Shown piece after piece: positions 37,301-45,836 of a DNA stretch of 64,000 nucleotides. Position numbers and translations under genes: made by a program. The stretch is from Geomonas oryzisoli (lineage in GTDB: Bacteria > Desulfobacterota > Desulfuromonadia > Geobacterales > Geobacteraceae), in assembly GCF_018986915.1 (NCBI RefSeq), contig NZ_CP076723.1:3769501-3833500 (forward strand), given 5' to 3'. Under the pieces are notes generated by a model. That model saw nothing but the letters and a program-made list of their open reading frames with translations, made no database searches and was not told the DNA's origin. Positions within the stretch are counted from its first letter, which is position 1. Each line of letters opens with the position of its first letter.

Positions 37301-38704
37301 GTGGCAGGAGGCGCAGCCGGTGGTGCTGCCCCAGACCGGAGACTCGAGCGCGCCCTGGCTGTAGGGGTCGGCGTGGCAGGATGCGGTCAGACAGGTCCCG
37401 GTGTAGGTGCCCGGGGCATGTTTCTGAACCGGCGTCGCGGTGTAGTCATTAGCGACCTCGACGGTCCCATTGGTGTGGGAAAGACCGCCGCTGGTGTCCT
37501 TCACCGCGCCGTCGTGGCACTGGTTGCAGGCCGAACCGGCAAGCGCCATGTGCGAGTCGTGGCTGCCGGTGGCCGGAGCGCCGTTGCCGGCGAACTGGCC
37601 GATGCCGTTGTGGCAGGCCGAGCAGCCCGCGGAGGTGCCCCAGACCGGCGAGGTGGTCGACGCGGTCGAGTACGGGCTGGCATGGCACGATGCCGTGGAG
37701 CAGCGGCCGTAGCCGTTACCCGGGGCGCCTGCCTTGTCGTAGCTGCCGGCGGCCACATCAATGTTGCCGTCCGCGTGAGTCGGCGCATTGTAAGATGTCG
37801 GCAACGCGTTCACATGGCAGTTGCTGCAGTCGCCGTTGGAGGCCAGGTGACGGCTGTGGCTCCCCGAGGCGAGGGTGCTGGTCCTGTGGCAGGTGCCGCA
37901 GGCGCCGGAGGCGGCGTTGCCCCAGTTGGGCGTCGCGTAGTCGCCCGCGCCCAAGGGGCCGCCGGTCGCGCTCTGGCCGGAGCTGTGGCAGTACATGTTG
38001 GAGCAGCTACCCACTACCCGCGTTGCGCTCTGGCTCGGCAGGTAGGCGAAGTTGGACCCGGCGTAGGAGCCGACGGTCACCGCTATGTTCCGCCCGGCGC
38101 TGGTGGCGTGCTGGAACGGCTTCGCATTTTGGGTGTGATCCACGTGGCACTTGGCGCAGACGGCAAGATCGCTGCCGTACACCGCCAGGTGCTGAGAATG
38201 GGCGTAACTGTCGGGTACCGCCTTGTGGCAGATCCCGCAGTCGGTCGCGTTGGGTAGATCGAGGGCCGTGATGCCCCATTCCGGAGTCGTTTGCTCGAAA
38301 TGGCAGTTCACGTTGGAGCAGGTACCAAGGACCGCGGGGGGAACCGAGGTCTGGTTGAAGAAGCCCCTGCTGTAGCTGGCGCCCGCGTGACCGTTCAGGT
38401 TCGGCTGCACCTGGATGATCCCGTCGCGGTGGCCGGTGGTGGTCACCTGTGCGCCGTGACACTTGGTGCAACTGGTGGCCGACGCTGCCGCATGCGTCTG
38501 GTGGTTGCCGCGGAATGCACCGGTGTCCGGCTCGCGCTCACCCGTTGCCGAGTCCAGCGGAGGCATGGTGTGGCAGTCGACGCACGTGAGGTTGTATTGC
38601 GGCGCGGCCAGCGCCTGCGATGCAGCGAACATCACAATTCCGAACGTCAGAAGCGGGAGGAGGGCTCGGAAATTGCCATATCCAGGTCTGCGGTAGCTCT
38701 TCAT
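34349..38704 (-). CDS. Giant secreted multiheme cytochrome c, 37 heme motifs
   Basis: The 1451-residue protein has a signal peptide (cleaving near QALAA) and 37 motifs spread over its whole length: 26 CXXCH, nine CX4CH and two of the rare CX3CH form (CYNSCH at 37070-37087, CTNYCH at 36366-36383). The arrangement is mostly alternating CX4CH...CXXCH...CXXCH units, so nearly every 40 residues carries a heme. Such density fits a long heme chain or wire across or outside the outer membrane. The N-terminal 150 residues are clearly homologous to those of the 27-heme neighbour. The ATG at 38704 follows AAGGAG. Residues 335-539 hold a tandem duplication. Confidence 0.94.
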   Translation of the reverse strand: MKSYRRPGYGNFRALLPLLTFGIVMFAASQALAAPQYNLTCVDCHTMPPLDSATGEREPDTGAFRGNHQTHAAASATSCTKCHGAQVTTTGHRDGIIQVQPNLNGHAGASYSRGFFNQTSVPPAVLGTCSNVNCHFEQTTPEWGITALDLPNATDCGICHKAVPDSYAHSQHLAVYGSDLAVCAKCHVDHTQNAKPFQHATSAGRNIAVTVGSYAGSNFAYLPSQSATRVVGSCSNMYCHSSGQSATGGPLGAGDYATPNWGNAASGACGTCHRTSTLASGSHSRHLASNGDCSNCHVNALPTSYNAPTHADGNIDVAAGSYDKAGAPGNGYGRCSTASCHASPYSTASTTSPVWGTSAGCSACHNGIGQFAGNGAPATGSHDSHMALAGSACNQCHDGAVKDTSGGLSHTNGTVEVANDYTATPVQKHAPGTYTGTCLTASCHADPYSQGALESPVWGSTTGCASCHKGTGAFAANGAPATGSHAKHLAQPGTGCDKCHNGATSGVSGGLSHANGTVEALNYSASPVTKHPIGTYGGTCYNSCHSNGNGVQAQTPVWGGNMPANCSGCHGGAAGLGTPMMATGKHQSHMNNYTTMGRDNNLMCAECHALTVSLASNTVVTGTGHLDNFKDYSGVKAGGRSSYSTSTGICSNAYCHSSGQQVPVFVSMTGQKAWGGNAKLSCNGCHGRAAGATWTSAAGAPNYANKYDGTLKTANSHEKHTASMTDSRGCANCHNTTVDQGVAFKMRDYSSNHVNRVRDVDFAMGGSYAQDTKTCTNYCHSNVQAPGGNGTATTFGNPSWGANGSMTCASCHKDMSTLQENANDLNLGSHKRHTVDSAYSCSICHGTGYSASATGASHADGTINLAFTAKATGTTYSQQVDNAPGDGYGTCSTSSCHGRATRNWGVSTTLPTCEKCHGSANTAITSATFKDTAGSPASPYVGTHVSHLAGTHNYSNPITCDQCHSVPATVDAAGHMDGLPATLTWGSLATSPSITAGTLGANMAPSYTASGRICNNTYCHAGLRKADGSAQGTGSAPSWNDPAYLGGTGCNKCHSYPPAYPHSSSTNCSACHNHVAQSNVAFVDKSKHLDGTIEVTVDDCLGCHSSVNACAQNDPTCVNKELIGAHKMHTDAELFLASKKLSNGDFIDTSWIYSIEYKDGFPKYGCGFCHPMDSGTHKNGTVELDLDPSHSLAGTVKTKNKAGGPWVVSYTMGSNVVCSNVYCHSNGFVSETTNQYTFQTTPNWYATDPWGSVDRCAQCHGNSPNSGGKEGSAAHGRHVIGNHYADIFDGYSARIPVAGGVGSGAAHGDPNTSTTFSCNLCHNATVTVSYNDKGNACSSCHGSSAPLKGNLQVLATNQTHINGDVDVVFMSPFNIKSKAQLRPGVDAVQSIYTSWTRVNGYKTAASYDQARTTPSYVGGTCSTVACHNGTQMEWRTKGPLACAACHVGLPQ
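37088..37702 (-). repeat. In-frame tandem duplication of a three-heme unit
   Basis: Two consecutive coding units of 103 and 102 residues (37394-37702 and 37088-37393) in the 37-heme cytochrome share the order CX4CH, SPVWG, CXXCH, GNGAPATGSH or ANGAPATGSH, CXXCH, SGGLSH, NGTVE, KH, GTY. Each adds three hemes. It is a recent-looking step in the growth of the protein. Confidence 0.85.
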
Positions 38705-38753
38705 GTTAAGCTCCTTCTGTAAACCCTTATCTAAATGCCTGAGACAGCCAATT

Positions 38754-38781
38754 TCCGGCGGGGGGGGCACCCCCCGCCGGA
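38754..38781. other. Strong GC hairpin between the 27- and 37-heme genes
   Basis: A 12-bp perfect stem (38754-38765 with 38770-38781) with a 4-base loop lies in the 141-base gap. On the minus strand, where the cytochromes are transcribed, it is not followed by a T run, so read-through with RNA processing or stabilisation is more likely than termination. On the plus strand it is followed by TTTT, but no plus-strand gene is present. Confidence 0.6.
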
Positions 38782-38845
38782 GTTTTCTAACATGCTTCTA
38801 CTGCATTGGTAAAGCTTCTTCTACAATCAGACTATCTGAATCAAA

Positions 38846-41722
38846 CTACCTTTCGATGCTCCACTTCGGAGTCGGCCTGAAGTGGCAGCTTACGTTGAAG
38901 CAGCTACCCGACTTGTTGGTCCCGCCGGAGACCAGCGTGACGCTGGTGTAGGTGGCGAGGGCCTGGTCGGAGAAGCGGTACTGCGGGTCGATCTGTACGG
39001 TTACGCTTTCCACGTGGGTCCTGATGGGCAGGGCACGGGCGTGGGTAGCGTCGCCACCCTGGTGGCAGGGGAGGCAGTTAGCCCAGCCCTCGCTCGGTTT
39101 GGCGTCCTTCTTGATGTGCGCCAGAACGAGGTGAGCACCACCGCCGCCGGAGTAGTCTTCGAAGCGGGCCGAAGACCAGTTGCCCTGCACGCCGAAGGTG
39201 ACGGCGCTGAGGGTCTGACGCGGTGCCGGCGGGTAGCCGTGGCAGGCGTCGCAACCACCATTGGGCACGAACGCGAGGCCGGTGGCCGGGTTGTGCTGGT
39301 GGCACTGGGTGCAGTCCGTGGTGGAAGCTACGTGGTCCTGAGCCGGCAGGCCGGCCTTGGTGAAGTACTTGGTGGAGGTGTGGCAGACCTGGCAGACGCC
39401 GGTCTGTGCCGGGTTTGCGAAGGTGTTGTTGCCGGTGAAGCTTACCGCAGTGCCGTTGATGGTGCCGTTCACCATCATGGTGTTCACGGTACCGTGGGCG
39501 TTGTGGCAGTCGGAGCACTTGGCGCCCAGGCCGGAAGCCTGGTGAGCCTTCACGTTCAGCTTGCTGCCGGAAACCTTGGCTGCGTTGGTGTGGCAGTAGT
39601 CGCACTCCTGGTTGGTGGCGCCGACCAGGGCGGGAAGCAGACGCTTCTGGTCACCCAGCACGCCGCTGATGTGGGCTGCAGTGTTGTCGTGGCAGGCGGA
39701 GCAGGCCTGGGCGATGCCGGCCTTGCCGTGGCCCGTGGTGGCTGCGCTGGTCTTGTCAGGAGCGGTGATGCCGCCGATGACGGAGAGCGCACCGCCCGCG
39801 GTCGAGTGGCAGCTTTCGCAGGTGACGCGGCCGGTGGTCCAGTTGGTGCTCTGGGCGTGGCAGGTGGAGCAGGTGCCGATCTTGTTCATGCCGGCGGCAA
39901 GGTTCAGGGTGCCGTCGGCGTGGGTGCTCGCGGTGTTCGAGGTGTGGCAGTTCGAGCAGGAGGTGGTCAGGGTCGAGTTGAAGCCCGGGCCGTAGGTTGC
40001 CGTGAAGTGCGCGGTGTGCGCGTTGCTGTTGATCAGGCCGCCGGCGGTGTTGGAAAGCGCGGTGTGGCAGGTACCGCAGGCGCCGGATGCGGGGACGTTC
40101 CACTGCGGGGTTGCCGAGAGGTGGCAGGAGGTGGCGCAGGTCTTGGTGGCGGTGCCGCTCCAGGTGGTCACGTTGGCGCCGGCAACCTCGACGGTGGCGT
40201 CGCCGTGGAGAGCCTTGTTAACGAAGAAGGTGTTCCCGCTGACAGTGGCGGCGTGGCAGGTGTCGCAGGTGTAACCTTTGGTGCTTACGTGCGCAGCATG
40301 CGCGTTGGTGGTAAGGGAGCTCGCGTTGCCGTGGCAACCGGTGCAGCCAAGGGATGCGCCCCACTTGACAGCGGGGACGTTGGCCACGATGCCGTTGCCG
40401 TCGTGGCAGGCTACCGCGGAGCAGGTGTTCCCGACGACGGTGAAGCTCCTGGCGCCGGCCTTGACGTCGCGGGTGCTGTTGGTGTGGAACCCGCCGGCCT
40501 TGATGCTGGTGCCGTTCACGGTGGTGTCGGCGTGGCAGCTTGCGCAGTCAGCGGCCGAAGCGACGTGGTTTTTGTGGCTGTTGGCGCGCGGCTGGTCTGC
40601 TCCGGCGTTGGCGTAGTTCGGCTCGCCGGCGACGGAAGTGAAGGCCGGAGCCGCATCGGCACCATGGCAGGACTTACAGGTCAGGGCGGTGGAACCGGTC
40701 CAGGTCACGCTCTTCATGGTCCCTTTGCCGTCGCTGTGGCAGTAGGAGGTGGAGCAGGTCCCGGATACCGGGGTACCGACGCGTGCACCCGCCACGTCCT
40801 TGGTCTGATTCACGTGGTTTGCGAAGGTGGAGATGGTGGTGTCGTTGGAAACGGTCGCGCTATGGCACTCGACGCAGCCGTAGTTGGTGCCGAGGAAGGC
40901 CGCGTTGTTCACGTGTTTCGCGTGGTTGCCCGACAGAGTGTTGCTGGTCGCGTCGCCGTGGCAGCCGGCGCAGGTAAGGGTCCCACCCCAGGTCGGCGGG
41001 GTGTAGGTGCCGCGGCCGTTGCTGTGGCAGTAGACGTTGGAGCACTGGTTGGCCGCGAAGGTGCCGCCGGTGGCGAACTTCACCTCGATGGCGCGGTGGC
41101 CGGCGGAGGTCGCGTGGGCAAACGGCTTGGCCTGTACCGAGTGGTCGGTATGGCACTGCACGCAGGAGCCGACGCCGGTGCCGTAGTAGTTGCCGTGCTT
41201 GCTGCCGGCGACCGGGTGGCTGCCGGTAGAAGGAGCGACGCTGTGGCAGGTGGAGCAGCCGCCCGGCACGGTGAGGGCCGCGCTACCCCAGGCCGGGGTC
41301 GCACGCAGGGTGCCTTTGCCGTCGCTGTGGCAGGTCGCGGTGGAGCAGGTCCCCATCGGGTTCGGCGGAACCGAGGTCTGGTTCACGAAGCCGGCCGCGA
41401 TCTTCCTGGAGTAGCCGATCCCGTCGGAGAGCTCGATGGTCTTGTTGCGGTGACCCATCGGGTAGGTGCTCACCTGGCTGCCGTGGCAGGTAACGCAGGA
41501 ATTGACCGCCGAGGTGGCGTGCCCTGCGTGGTTGCCCGGCACTGCGCCGGTGTTGGGGTCCTTTTTGCTCGTTGCCGAGTCCAGCGGCGGCATCGTGTGG
41601 CAGAAAGAACAGTCATAGTTGTACTGCGAGGCGGCCTGTGCCTTCCCCGCGGTCAACTGCAGCAGCGTCAGCATCAACAATGCCAACACAAACAGACATC
41701 GACCTCCATACTTAGACAACAT
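38846..41722 (-). CDS. Giant secreted multiheme cytochrome c, 27 heme motifs
   Basis: The 958 residues start with a signal peptide (ending GKAQAA) and carry 27 motifs: 21 CXXCH, five CX4CH and one CX3CH (CATSCH, 40121-40138). Residues 32-150 match the start of the 37-heme protein: QYNYDCSFCHTMPPLDSAT against QYNLTCVDCHTMPPLDSAT. The last 350 or so residues match the end of the 24-heme protein, including GYPPAP, ARFEDYSGGGGAHLV and the final PKWSIER. It thus links both neighbours. The ATG at 41722 has GGAGGAGAAG directly upstream. It is the second gene of the five-cytochrome operon. Confidence 0.94.
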   Translation of the reverse strand: MLSKYGGRCLFVLALLMLTLLQLTAGKAQAASQYNYDCSFCHTMPPLDSATSKKDPNTGAVPGNHAGHATSAVNSCVTCHGSQVSTYPMGHRNKTIELSDGIGYSRKIAAGFVNQTSVPPNPMGTCSTATCHSDGKGTLRATPAWGSAALTVPGGCSTCHSVAPSTGSHPVAGSKHGNYYGTGVGSCVQCHTDHSVQAKPFAHATSAGHRAIEVKFATGGTFAANQCSNVYCHSNGRGTYTPPTWGGTLTCAGCHGDATSNTLSGNHAKHVNNAAFLGTNYGCVECHSATVSNDTTISTFANHVNQTKDVAGARVGTPVSGTCSTSYCHSDGKGTMKSVTWTGSTALTCKSCHGADAAPAFTSVAGEPNYANAGADQPRANSHKNHVASAADCASCHADTTVNGTSIKAGGFHTNSTRDVKAGARSFTVVGNTCSAVACHDGNGIVANVPAVKWGASLGCTGCHGNASSLTTNAHAAHVSTKGYTCDTCHAATVSGNTFFVNKALHGDATVEVAGANVTTWSGTATKTCATSCHLSATPQWNVPASGACGTCHTALSNTAGGLINSNAHTAHFTATYGPGFNSTLTTSCSNCHTSNTASTHADGTLNLAAGMNKIGTCSTCHAQSTNWTTGRVTCESCHSTAGGALSVIGGITAPDKTSAATTGHGKAGIAQACSACHDNTAAHISGVLGDQKRLLPALVGATNQECDYCHTNAAKVSGSKLNVKAHQASGLGAKCSDCHNAHGTVNTMMVNGTINGTAVSFTGNNTFANPAQTGVCQVCHTSTKYFTKAGLPAQDHVASTTDCTQCHQHNPATGLAFVPNGGCDACHGYPPAPRQTLSAVTFGVQGNWSSARFEDYSGGGGAHLVLAHIKKDAKPSEGWANCLPCHQGGDATHARALPIRTHVESVTVQIDPQYRFSDQALATYTSVTLVSGGTNKSGSCFNVSCHFRPTPKWSIER

Positions 41723-41833
41723 CTTCTCCTCCTCTTCTGGTGTCCAACCTTCATGGCCGGACGTTTATTCAAGCTGAATCGGGCGATTGATTCAGTAACT
41801 TGAGTTTTTTACGGCCTCTGACTCAGCCGTCTC

Positions 41834-44800
41834 CTACCGCTCGGTACTCCACCGTGCCGACGGGCTCATATGGCAGGCGATGTTGAAGCAGCTGCCGGTC
41901 ATGTTGGCACCCGGCACGCTGGTCAGCTTGGCGCCGGTGTAGATGGTGAAGCTGTTGGAGAAGCGCAGGCTGCTGTCCACCACCACGGTCACGTTCTCGA
42001 TGTGATCTTTGATCGGGGTGGTCATCTTGTGTGACATCCCGGCGTTGTGGCATACCGAACAGTTGGCCCACCCTTCCCCCGGGGTGGCGAACGGCGAGAT
42101 ATGCGCCGCCACGAGATGCGCACCGCCGCCGCCCGAGTAGTCCTCGAAGCGCGCGTTGGCCCAGTTGGCGTAGCTGCCGAACACGGTGGCGGTGTTCTTC
42201 GGCGCAGGCGGATAGCCGTGGCAGGAGTCGCAGGCGCCGCCGACCGGCTTGAAGGCGCCGCCGACGCCGTTGTGCGGATGGCAGTCCAGGCAGCCCGAGG
42301 TGTAATGGCCGGTTTCAGGCACGCCGGCGCGGTAGTGGTTGGTCTTGGTGTGGCAGACCTGGCACAGGCCGCGGTTGTAGGTCGTCTCAACCAGTGTGTT
42401 GATCCGGTCAGTGTAGGCGATGGTGAAGCCCCCGATCTCGCTTCTGATCATGGAGAGGTTGCCGGTGCCGTGCGTGTCGTGGCACTCGCGGCAGTTGATG
42501 TCCACGTTGTCCTTGGTGACGTGCGTGCCGAGGTTCAGGATGCGCGCCGAGACGATGGCGGCGTTACTGTGGCAGGAGGCGCACAGCGTGTTGTCGTTGT
42601 TCATGAGCAGACGCTTGCTGTCCCCCAGGGTCCCGGTGATGTGGGTCGCGTTCCTGTCGTGGCACACGGTGCACTGGTTCGCAGCGGCGAAGCGGCCGTG
42701 GCCGGAGGTGCCGAAGTAGGCCTTGTACGGCGCCTGCACCCCGTTGGGGAGCGTCGACGGGCTCTGCGCGTGGCACACGGTGCAGTCGATGCGGGTGGTG
42801 GTCTTCCAGTCAACCAGCTGGCCGGCATGGCACCCAAGGCACAGCGAGCCGTCGCCGCTCTTCAGGTCCGGCGAGCCGTTCATGTGGGTTGCGGTGGTCC
42901 CGACGTGGCAGGCCTGGCAGGCGGTGTACTCGCTCCCCAGGAAGTTGCCCGGGCCGTAGACCGCGGTGATGTGGGTCGCATGCTGGTTGGTCGCCATCGG
43001 GCTCGGGGTCGAAGCGGAGCCGCCGTGGCAGGTGATGCACAGGTTGCGCGCCTTGTAGGCGACGACGGAATCGGCCACCGCCTGGCTGATTGCACCCGCG
43101 TCGCGCAGGGTCGGCACCGCCAGCGTGGTCACCGAGTCGTCGATCACGCCGTTGTCCAGGATGTCGATGGAGTCCATGGCCAGCTGTTTCGAGTAGCGCG
43201 GGTTGTGGCCGAAGGAACCGAGCTCCCGCACCAGCAGGGCATAGTTGAAGGCGGCGCCCATGACGTTCGCGCCCTGCTGACCGGAGCCCCAGTTACGCTC
43301 GTTGAAGTGCGGCGCCTTTTCGGTGTAGATGAAGCCCTTGGCCGCCAGTTGGGCACGCAGCACTTCCAGAAGGCTCGTGAAGGAGTCGCGCGCCAGCAGG
43401 CGCTGATCTTCCGTCATGTTGGTACCGTGGCAGTTGCTGCAGATCGAGCTCACCCCGCTTCTGAAGGAGTGGCCGTAGGTGCCGTTTCTGTGGCACATGA
43501 TGCAGGGTCCCTTGGCGTTGTCGAAGCCGAGGTTGCTGTGGGTGGCGCCCAGGTCGTAGTTGCGTCCCGGGAATTGATACCCCCCCTTGGCGTACATGGT
43601 GGCACCCGACACCGCATAGTGCGGCGGGATGAAGGCGAGGTTGGTGAAGTCCGCGTTCGCCTGCAGTTTGTCCGTGATCACCTGGCCGGTGTTGGTGCCG
43701 CTGTGGCAGGTCATGCACAGGTTGGACTCGCCCACTGCCGGGTTCAGGTAGGTGGGCTCGTTGGCGAACGGCTTGGACGGCGCCATGGTGCGCAGCGCGC
43801 CGGTGGTGATGTCGACGTGGCAGGCGCGGCAGGTGACCATCTCCTTGGTCTTGTCGGAAGAGTCGCCCCAGGCGGTGGTCACCTTGGCGGTGGAGAAGTT
43901 CACGAAGCCCGTGGTGGTGTGGCACTGCACGCAGCCGTTCATGGTCTTGAAGTCGTAGCTGGAGAACGCCGGCGCGGCCCCGTGGGCGTGACCCGAGGTG
44001 TACCACGCCTGACGGATCGCCTGGTTGGTGACCGTCGAGAAGTGGCAGTCGGTGCAGGCCGAACGCGAGGTGACGTAGGTCGCCGGGTAGGCGCCGGTGG
44101 TCATGTTGCCGTAGTGCAGCGTCTCCAGGTCGCCCTGCACCGCCGCGAAGCTGGAGTGCGGGTTGTGGCAGGAGATACAGAGAACGTTCCTGCCGATCTC
44201 TACCGTGTGGTTGGGGACGATGCCCAGGCCGTTGTAGTGGCATCCCGCGCAGACGCCCGGGTCCGCCTCCGGCTGATGCGCCCCGCCCTTGTGGCAGGAG
44301 GTACAGGTGACGCCAACCGTCTTATGCATGGAGCGGTCATAGCCGGAGAAAATCGAGTCGGTGTGGCAGGCGGCGCAGAAGTAGTCGCCCACCGGGCCCG
44401 CGGAGGCCGCCAGGTTGACGAAGGTGTTGGAATCGACGCTCGAGACGTTGACCGGGGTCGGCATGGCACCGGTGGTATGGCAGGAAACGCAGGAAACGCC
44501 CAGAGACTTGTGGTTGGAGGAGGACCACAGGGTGAACGCCATCGGGGTCGGGTAGACGCCGGTGGCGGAGTGGCAGCCGTTGCAGTCGGTCCGCATGGAG
44601 TCGATCAGCGAGTCGACCACCTTCACCTGGGTGGTGGAGGTGGAAACCGCGACGCCGTCCAGGTACTGGGTGGCGCGGAACACGTAGGTGCCCAGCGTCA
44701 TCGGCACGAAGTTCGGGTTCAGGGTGTTGGCGTCCTGCAGGGTGACCGCCGGGCCGCTGTCCTGGCTCCAGGTGAATGTGCCGCCCCCCTGCATGGAGCC

Positions 44801-45457
44801 CCTCAGGGTCACCTTGGTGACGATCATCCCGGTCTGGCTCTCGCCGGCGCTGATCCCCACCGAGGAGAAGGACGCGCTCACGGCGGCGGGACCGGTTACG
44901 TTCCTGACCGTGATGTTGGCCTGGCCGAGGTAGGGGAAGCTGATCGCGCCGCCGGAAAGGTTGGTGGCCGTGCCGCCGCTGACGGAGGTCAGCACCGAGT
45001 TGGCGTTGGGAGTAACGGTGAACACCGCGGTGCCGCCGTAGGTGACCTGGGTGCTGGCCGGGGTGATGCCGCCCGGGCCGTAGGCGGTGCCGCTGACCGT
45101 GTACTTCTGGGCGGTGAAGCCCGCGATGAGGGACTGGGGCGAACCGTCAGCCTTCTTGAAGGTCGTGGAGTAGTGCGTCGTGTAGTTGCCGATCACCTGG
45201 GCCACACCGGTCTTGGTCAGACTGGTGATCTTGAAGCCGGGGTTGGCGGTCACCTTCACCGGAACCAGTTCCGAGGTGGTGAAGTTGGTGTACACGACCG
45301 TACCGGAAGCTGTCTGGACGGGGTTGTTGCGGATCTGGAGGGTACCGCCGGTGTTGTTCAGCTTGGTCTGCAGCTGGTACGACGTCGCCGCCCATGACCA
45401 GAGCGCCCCCGATATGATGGCCGTAGCAGCCAGAACAGCCAGTGTTTTTTTCAGCAT
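41834..45457 (-). CDS. Giant multiheme cytochrome c with beta-rich N-terminus, 24 heme motifs
   Basis: The 1207-residue protein has a signal peptide and about 260 residues of beta-rich repeats: bacterial-repeat-like segments, then a PKD-like domain with TFTWSQDSGPAVTL. From about residue 290 there are 24 heme motifs, 23 CXXCH and a last CX4CH (CFNIACH). Two long heme-poor helical stretches occur near residues 705-800. It is the first cytochrome gene of the operon. I chose the ATG at 45457 with GGGGAAGG upstream. An in-frame ATG at 45478 has no SD. It may be the surface-exposed or membrane-anchoring component, which is inference. Confidence 0.93.
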   Translation of the reverse strand: MLKKTLAVLAATAIISGALWSWAATSYQLQTKLNNTGGTLQIRNNPVQTASGTVVYTNFTTSELVPVKVTANPGFKITSLTKTGVAQVIGNYTTHYSTTFKKADGSPQSLIAGFTAQKYTVSGTAYGPGGITPASTQVTYGGTAVFTVTPNANSVLTSVSGGTATNLSGGAISFPYLGQANITVRNVTGPAAVSASFSSVGISAGESQTGMIVTKVTLRGSMQGGGTFTWSQDSGPAVTLQDANTLNPNFVPMTLGTYVFRATQYLDGVAVSTSTTQVKVVDSLIDSMRTDCNGCHSATGVYPTPMAFTLWSSSNHKSLGVSCVSCHTTGAMPTPVNVSSVDSNTFVNLAASAGPVGDYFCAACHTDSIFSGYDRSMHKTVGVTCTSCHKGGAHQPEADPGVCAGCHYNGLGIVPNHTVEIGRNVLCISCHNPHSSFAAVQGDLETLHYGNMTTGAYPATYVTSRSACTDCHFSTVTNQAIRQAWYTSGHAHGAAPAFSSYDFKTMNGCVQCHTTTGFVNFSTAKVTTAWGDSSDKTKEMVTCRACHVDITTGALRTMAPSKPFANEPTYLNPAVGESNLCMTCHSGTNTGQVITDKLQANADFTNLAFIPPHYAVSGATMYAKGGYQFPGRNYDLGATHSNLGFDNAKGPCIMCHRNGTYGHSFRSGVSSICSNCHGTNMTEDQRLLARDSFTSLLEVLRAQLAAKGFIYTEKAPHFNERNWGSGQQGANVMGAAFNYALLVRELGSFGHNPRYSKQLAMDSIDILDNGVIDDSVTTLAVPTLRDAGAISQAVADSVVAYKARNLCITCHGGSASTPSPMATNQHATHITAVYGPGNFLGSEYTACQACHVGTTATHMNGSPDLKSGDGSLCLGCHAGQLVDWKTTTRIDCTVCHAQSPSTLPNGVQAPYKAYFGTSGHGRFAAANQCTVCHDRNATHITGTLGDSKRLLMNNDNTLCASCHSNAAIVSARILNLGTHVTKDNVDINCRECHDTHGTGNLSMIRSEIGGFTIAYTDRINTLVETTYNRGLCQVCHTKTNHYRAGVPETGHYTSGCLDCHPHNGVGGAFKPVGGACDSCHGYPPAPKNTATVFGSYANWANARFEDYSGGGGAHLVAAHISPFATPGEGWANCSVCHNAGMSHKMTTPIKDHIENVTVVVDSSLRFSNSFTIYTGAKLTSVPGANMTGSCFNIACHMSPSARWSTER

Positions 45458-45603
45458 ATCCTTCCCCTGTCTTCTCATCTTCTAGTGCGGCAATGGACGA
45501 TAAGTGGCGCGAATTGCCCTTTCACGTCGCGTAAAAGAGCAAGAAGCGTACCCGGTATACGATCACGTCATATGGCGAAAAGGCCGTTTTTCCCGAAATC
45601 GCC

Positions 45604-45635
45604 AAAAACCCCCGCAACTGCGTGGGGTTTTTTTT
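45604..45635. terminator. Terminator-like hairpin upstream of the cytochrome operon
   Basis: CCCCCGC (45609-45615) pairs with GCG-T-GGGG (45620-45627) with one bulge. The stem is flanked by five A on the left and eight T on the right, so it could work on either strand. On the minus strand it lies between the radical SAM operon and the first cytochrome gene. I found no convincing promoter in 45458-45600. Confidence 0.55.
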
Positions 45636-45789
45636 AAGTCGGCATTGGAAGCCCTTGGATAAAATTAACGCCCGGCGGGCCGGGAGCGGTGCCCCGGGAG
45701 GCAATTCGGTGATATCACGGGAAAGCATTTCGGAAGAAGGGCTCGGATTGGCAACACAACGGTAACGGAAAGGTAACGGAGAAATGAAC

Positions 45790-45818
45790 AGCCGGCGGTG
45801 AGGAATACGCCGCCGGCT
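45790..45818 (-). terminator. Possible terminator after the radical SAM operon
   Basis: A perfect 9-bp stem, AGCCGGCGG (45790-45798) with CCGCCGGCT (45810-45818), loops 11 bases. It starts 18 bases after the stop of the radical SAM gene on the minus strand. The following sequence has only scattered T residues, so efficiency is uncertain. Nearby is a direct repeat GGTAACGGAAAGGTAACGGA. Confidence 0.5.
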
Positions 45819-45836
45819 CAGGGGGGAGGGAAAAGG

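Noticed and set aside
42022-43356. Several short Arg/Pro/Ala-rich open frames on the same strand within the cytochrome genes
   Set aside because: Out-of-frame readings of the true genes with biased composition and no ribosome sites.
45458-45836. A GEMM-type (c-di-GMP or cGAMP) riboswitch before the cytochrome operon, expected from other Geobacter cytochromes
   Set aside because: I looked on the minus strand for the conserved aptamer pieces here and upstream of the other cytochrome genes, and did not find them.
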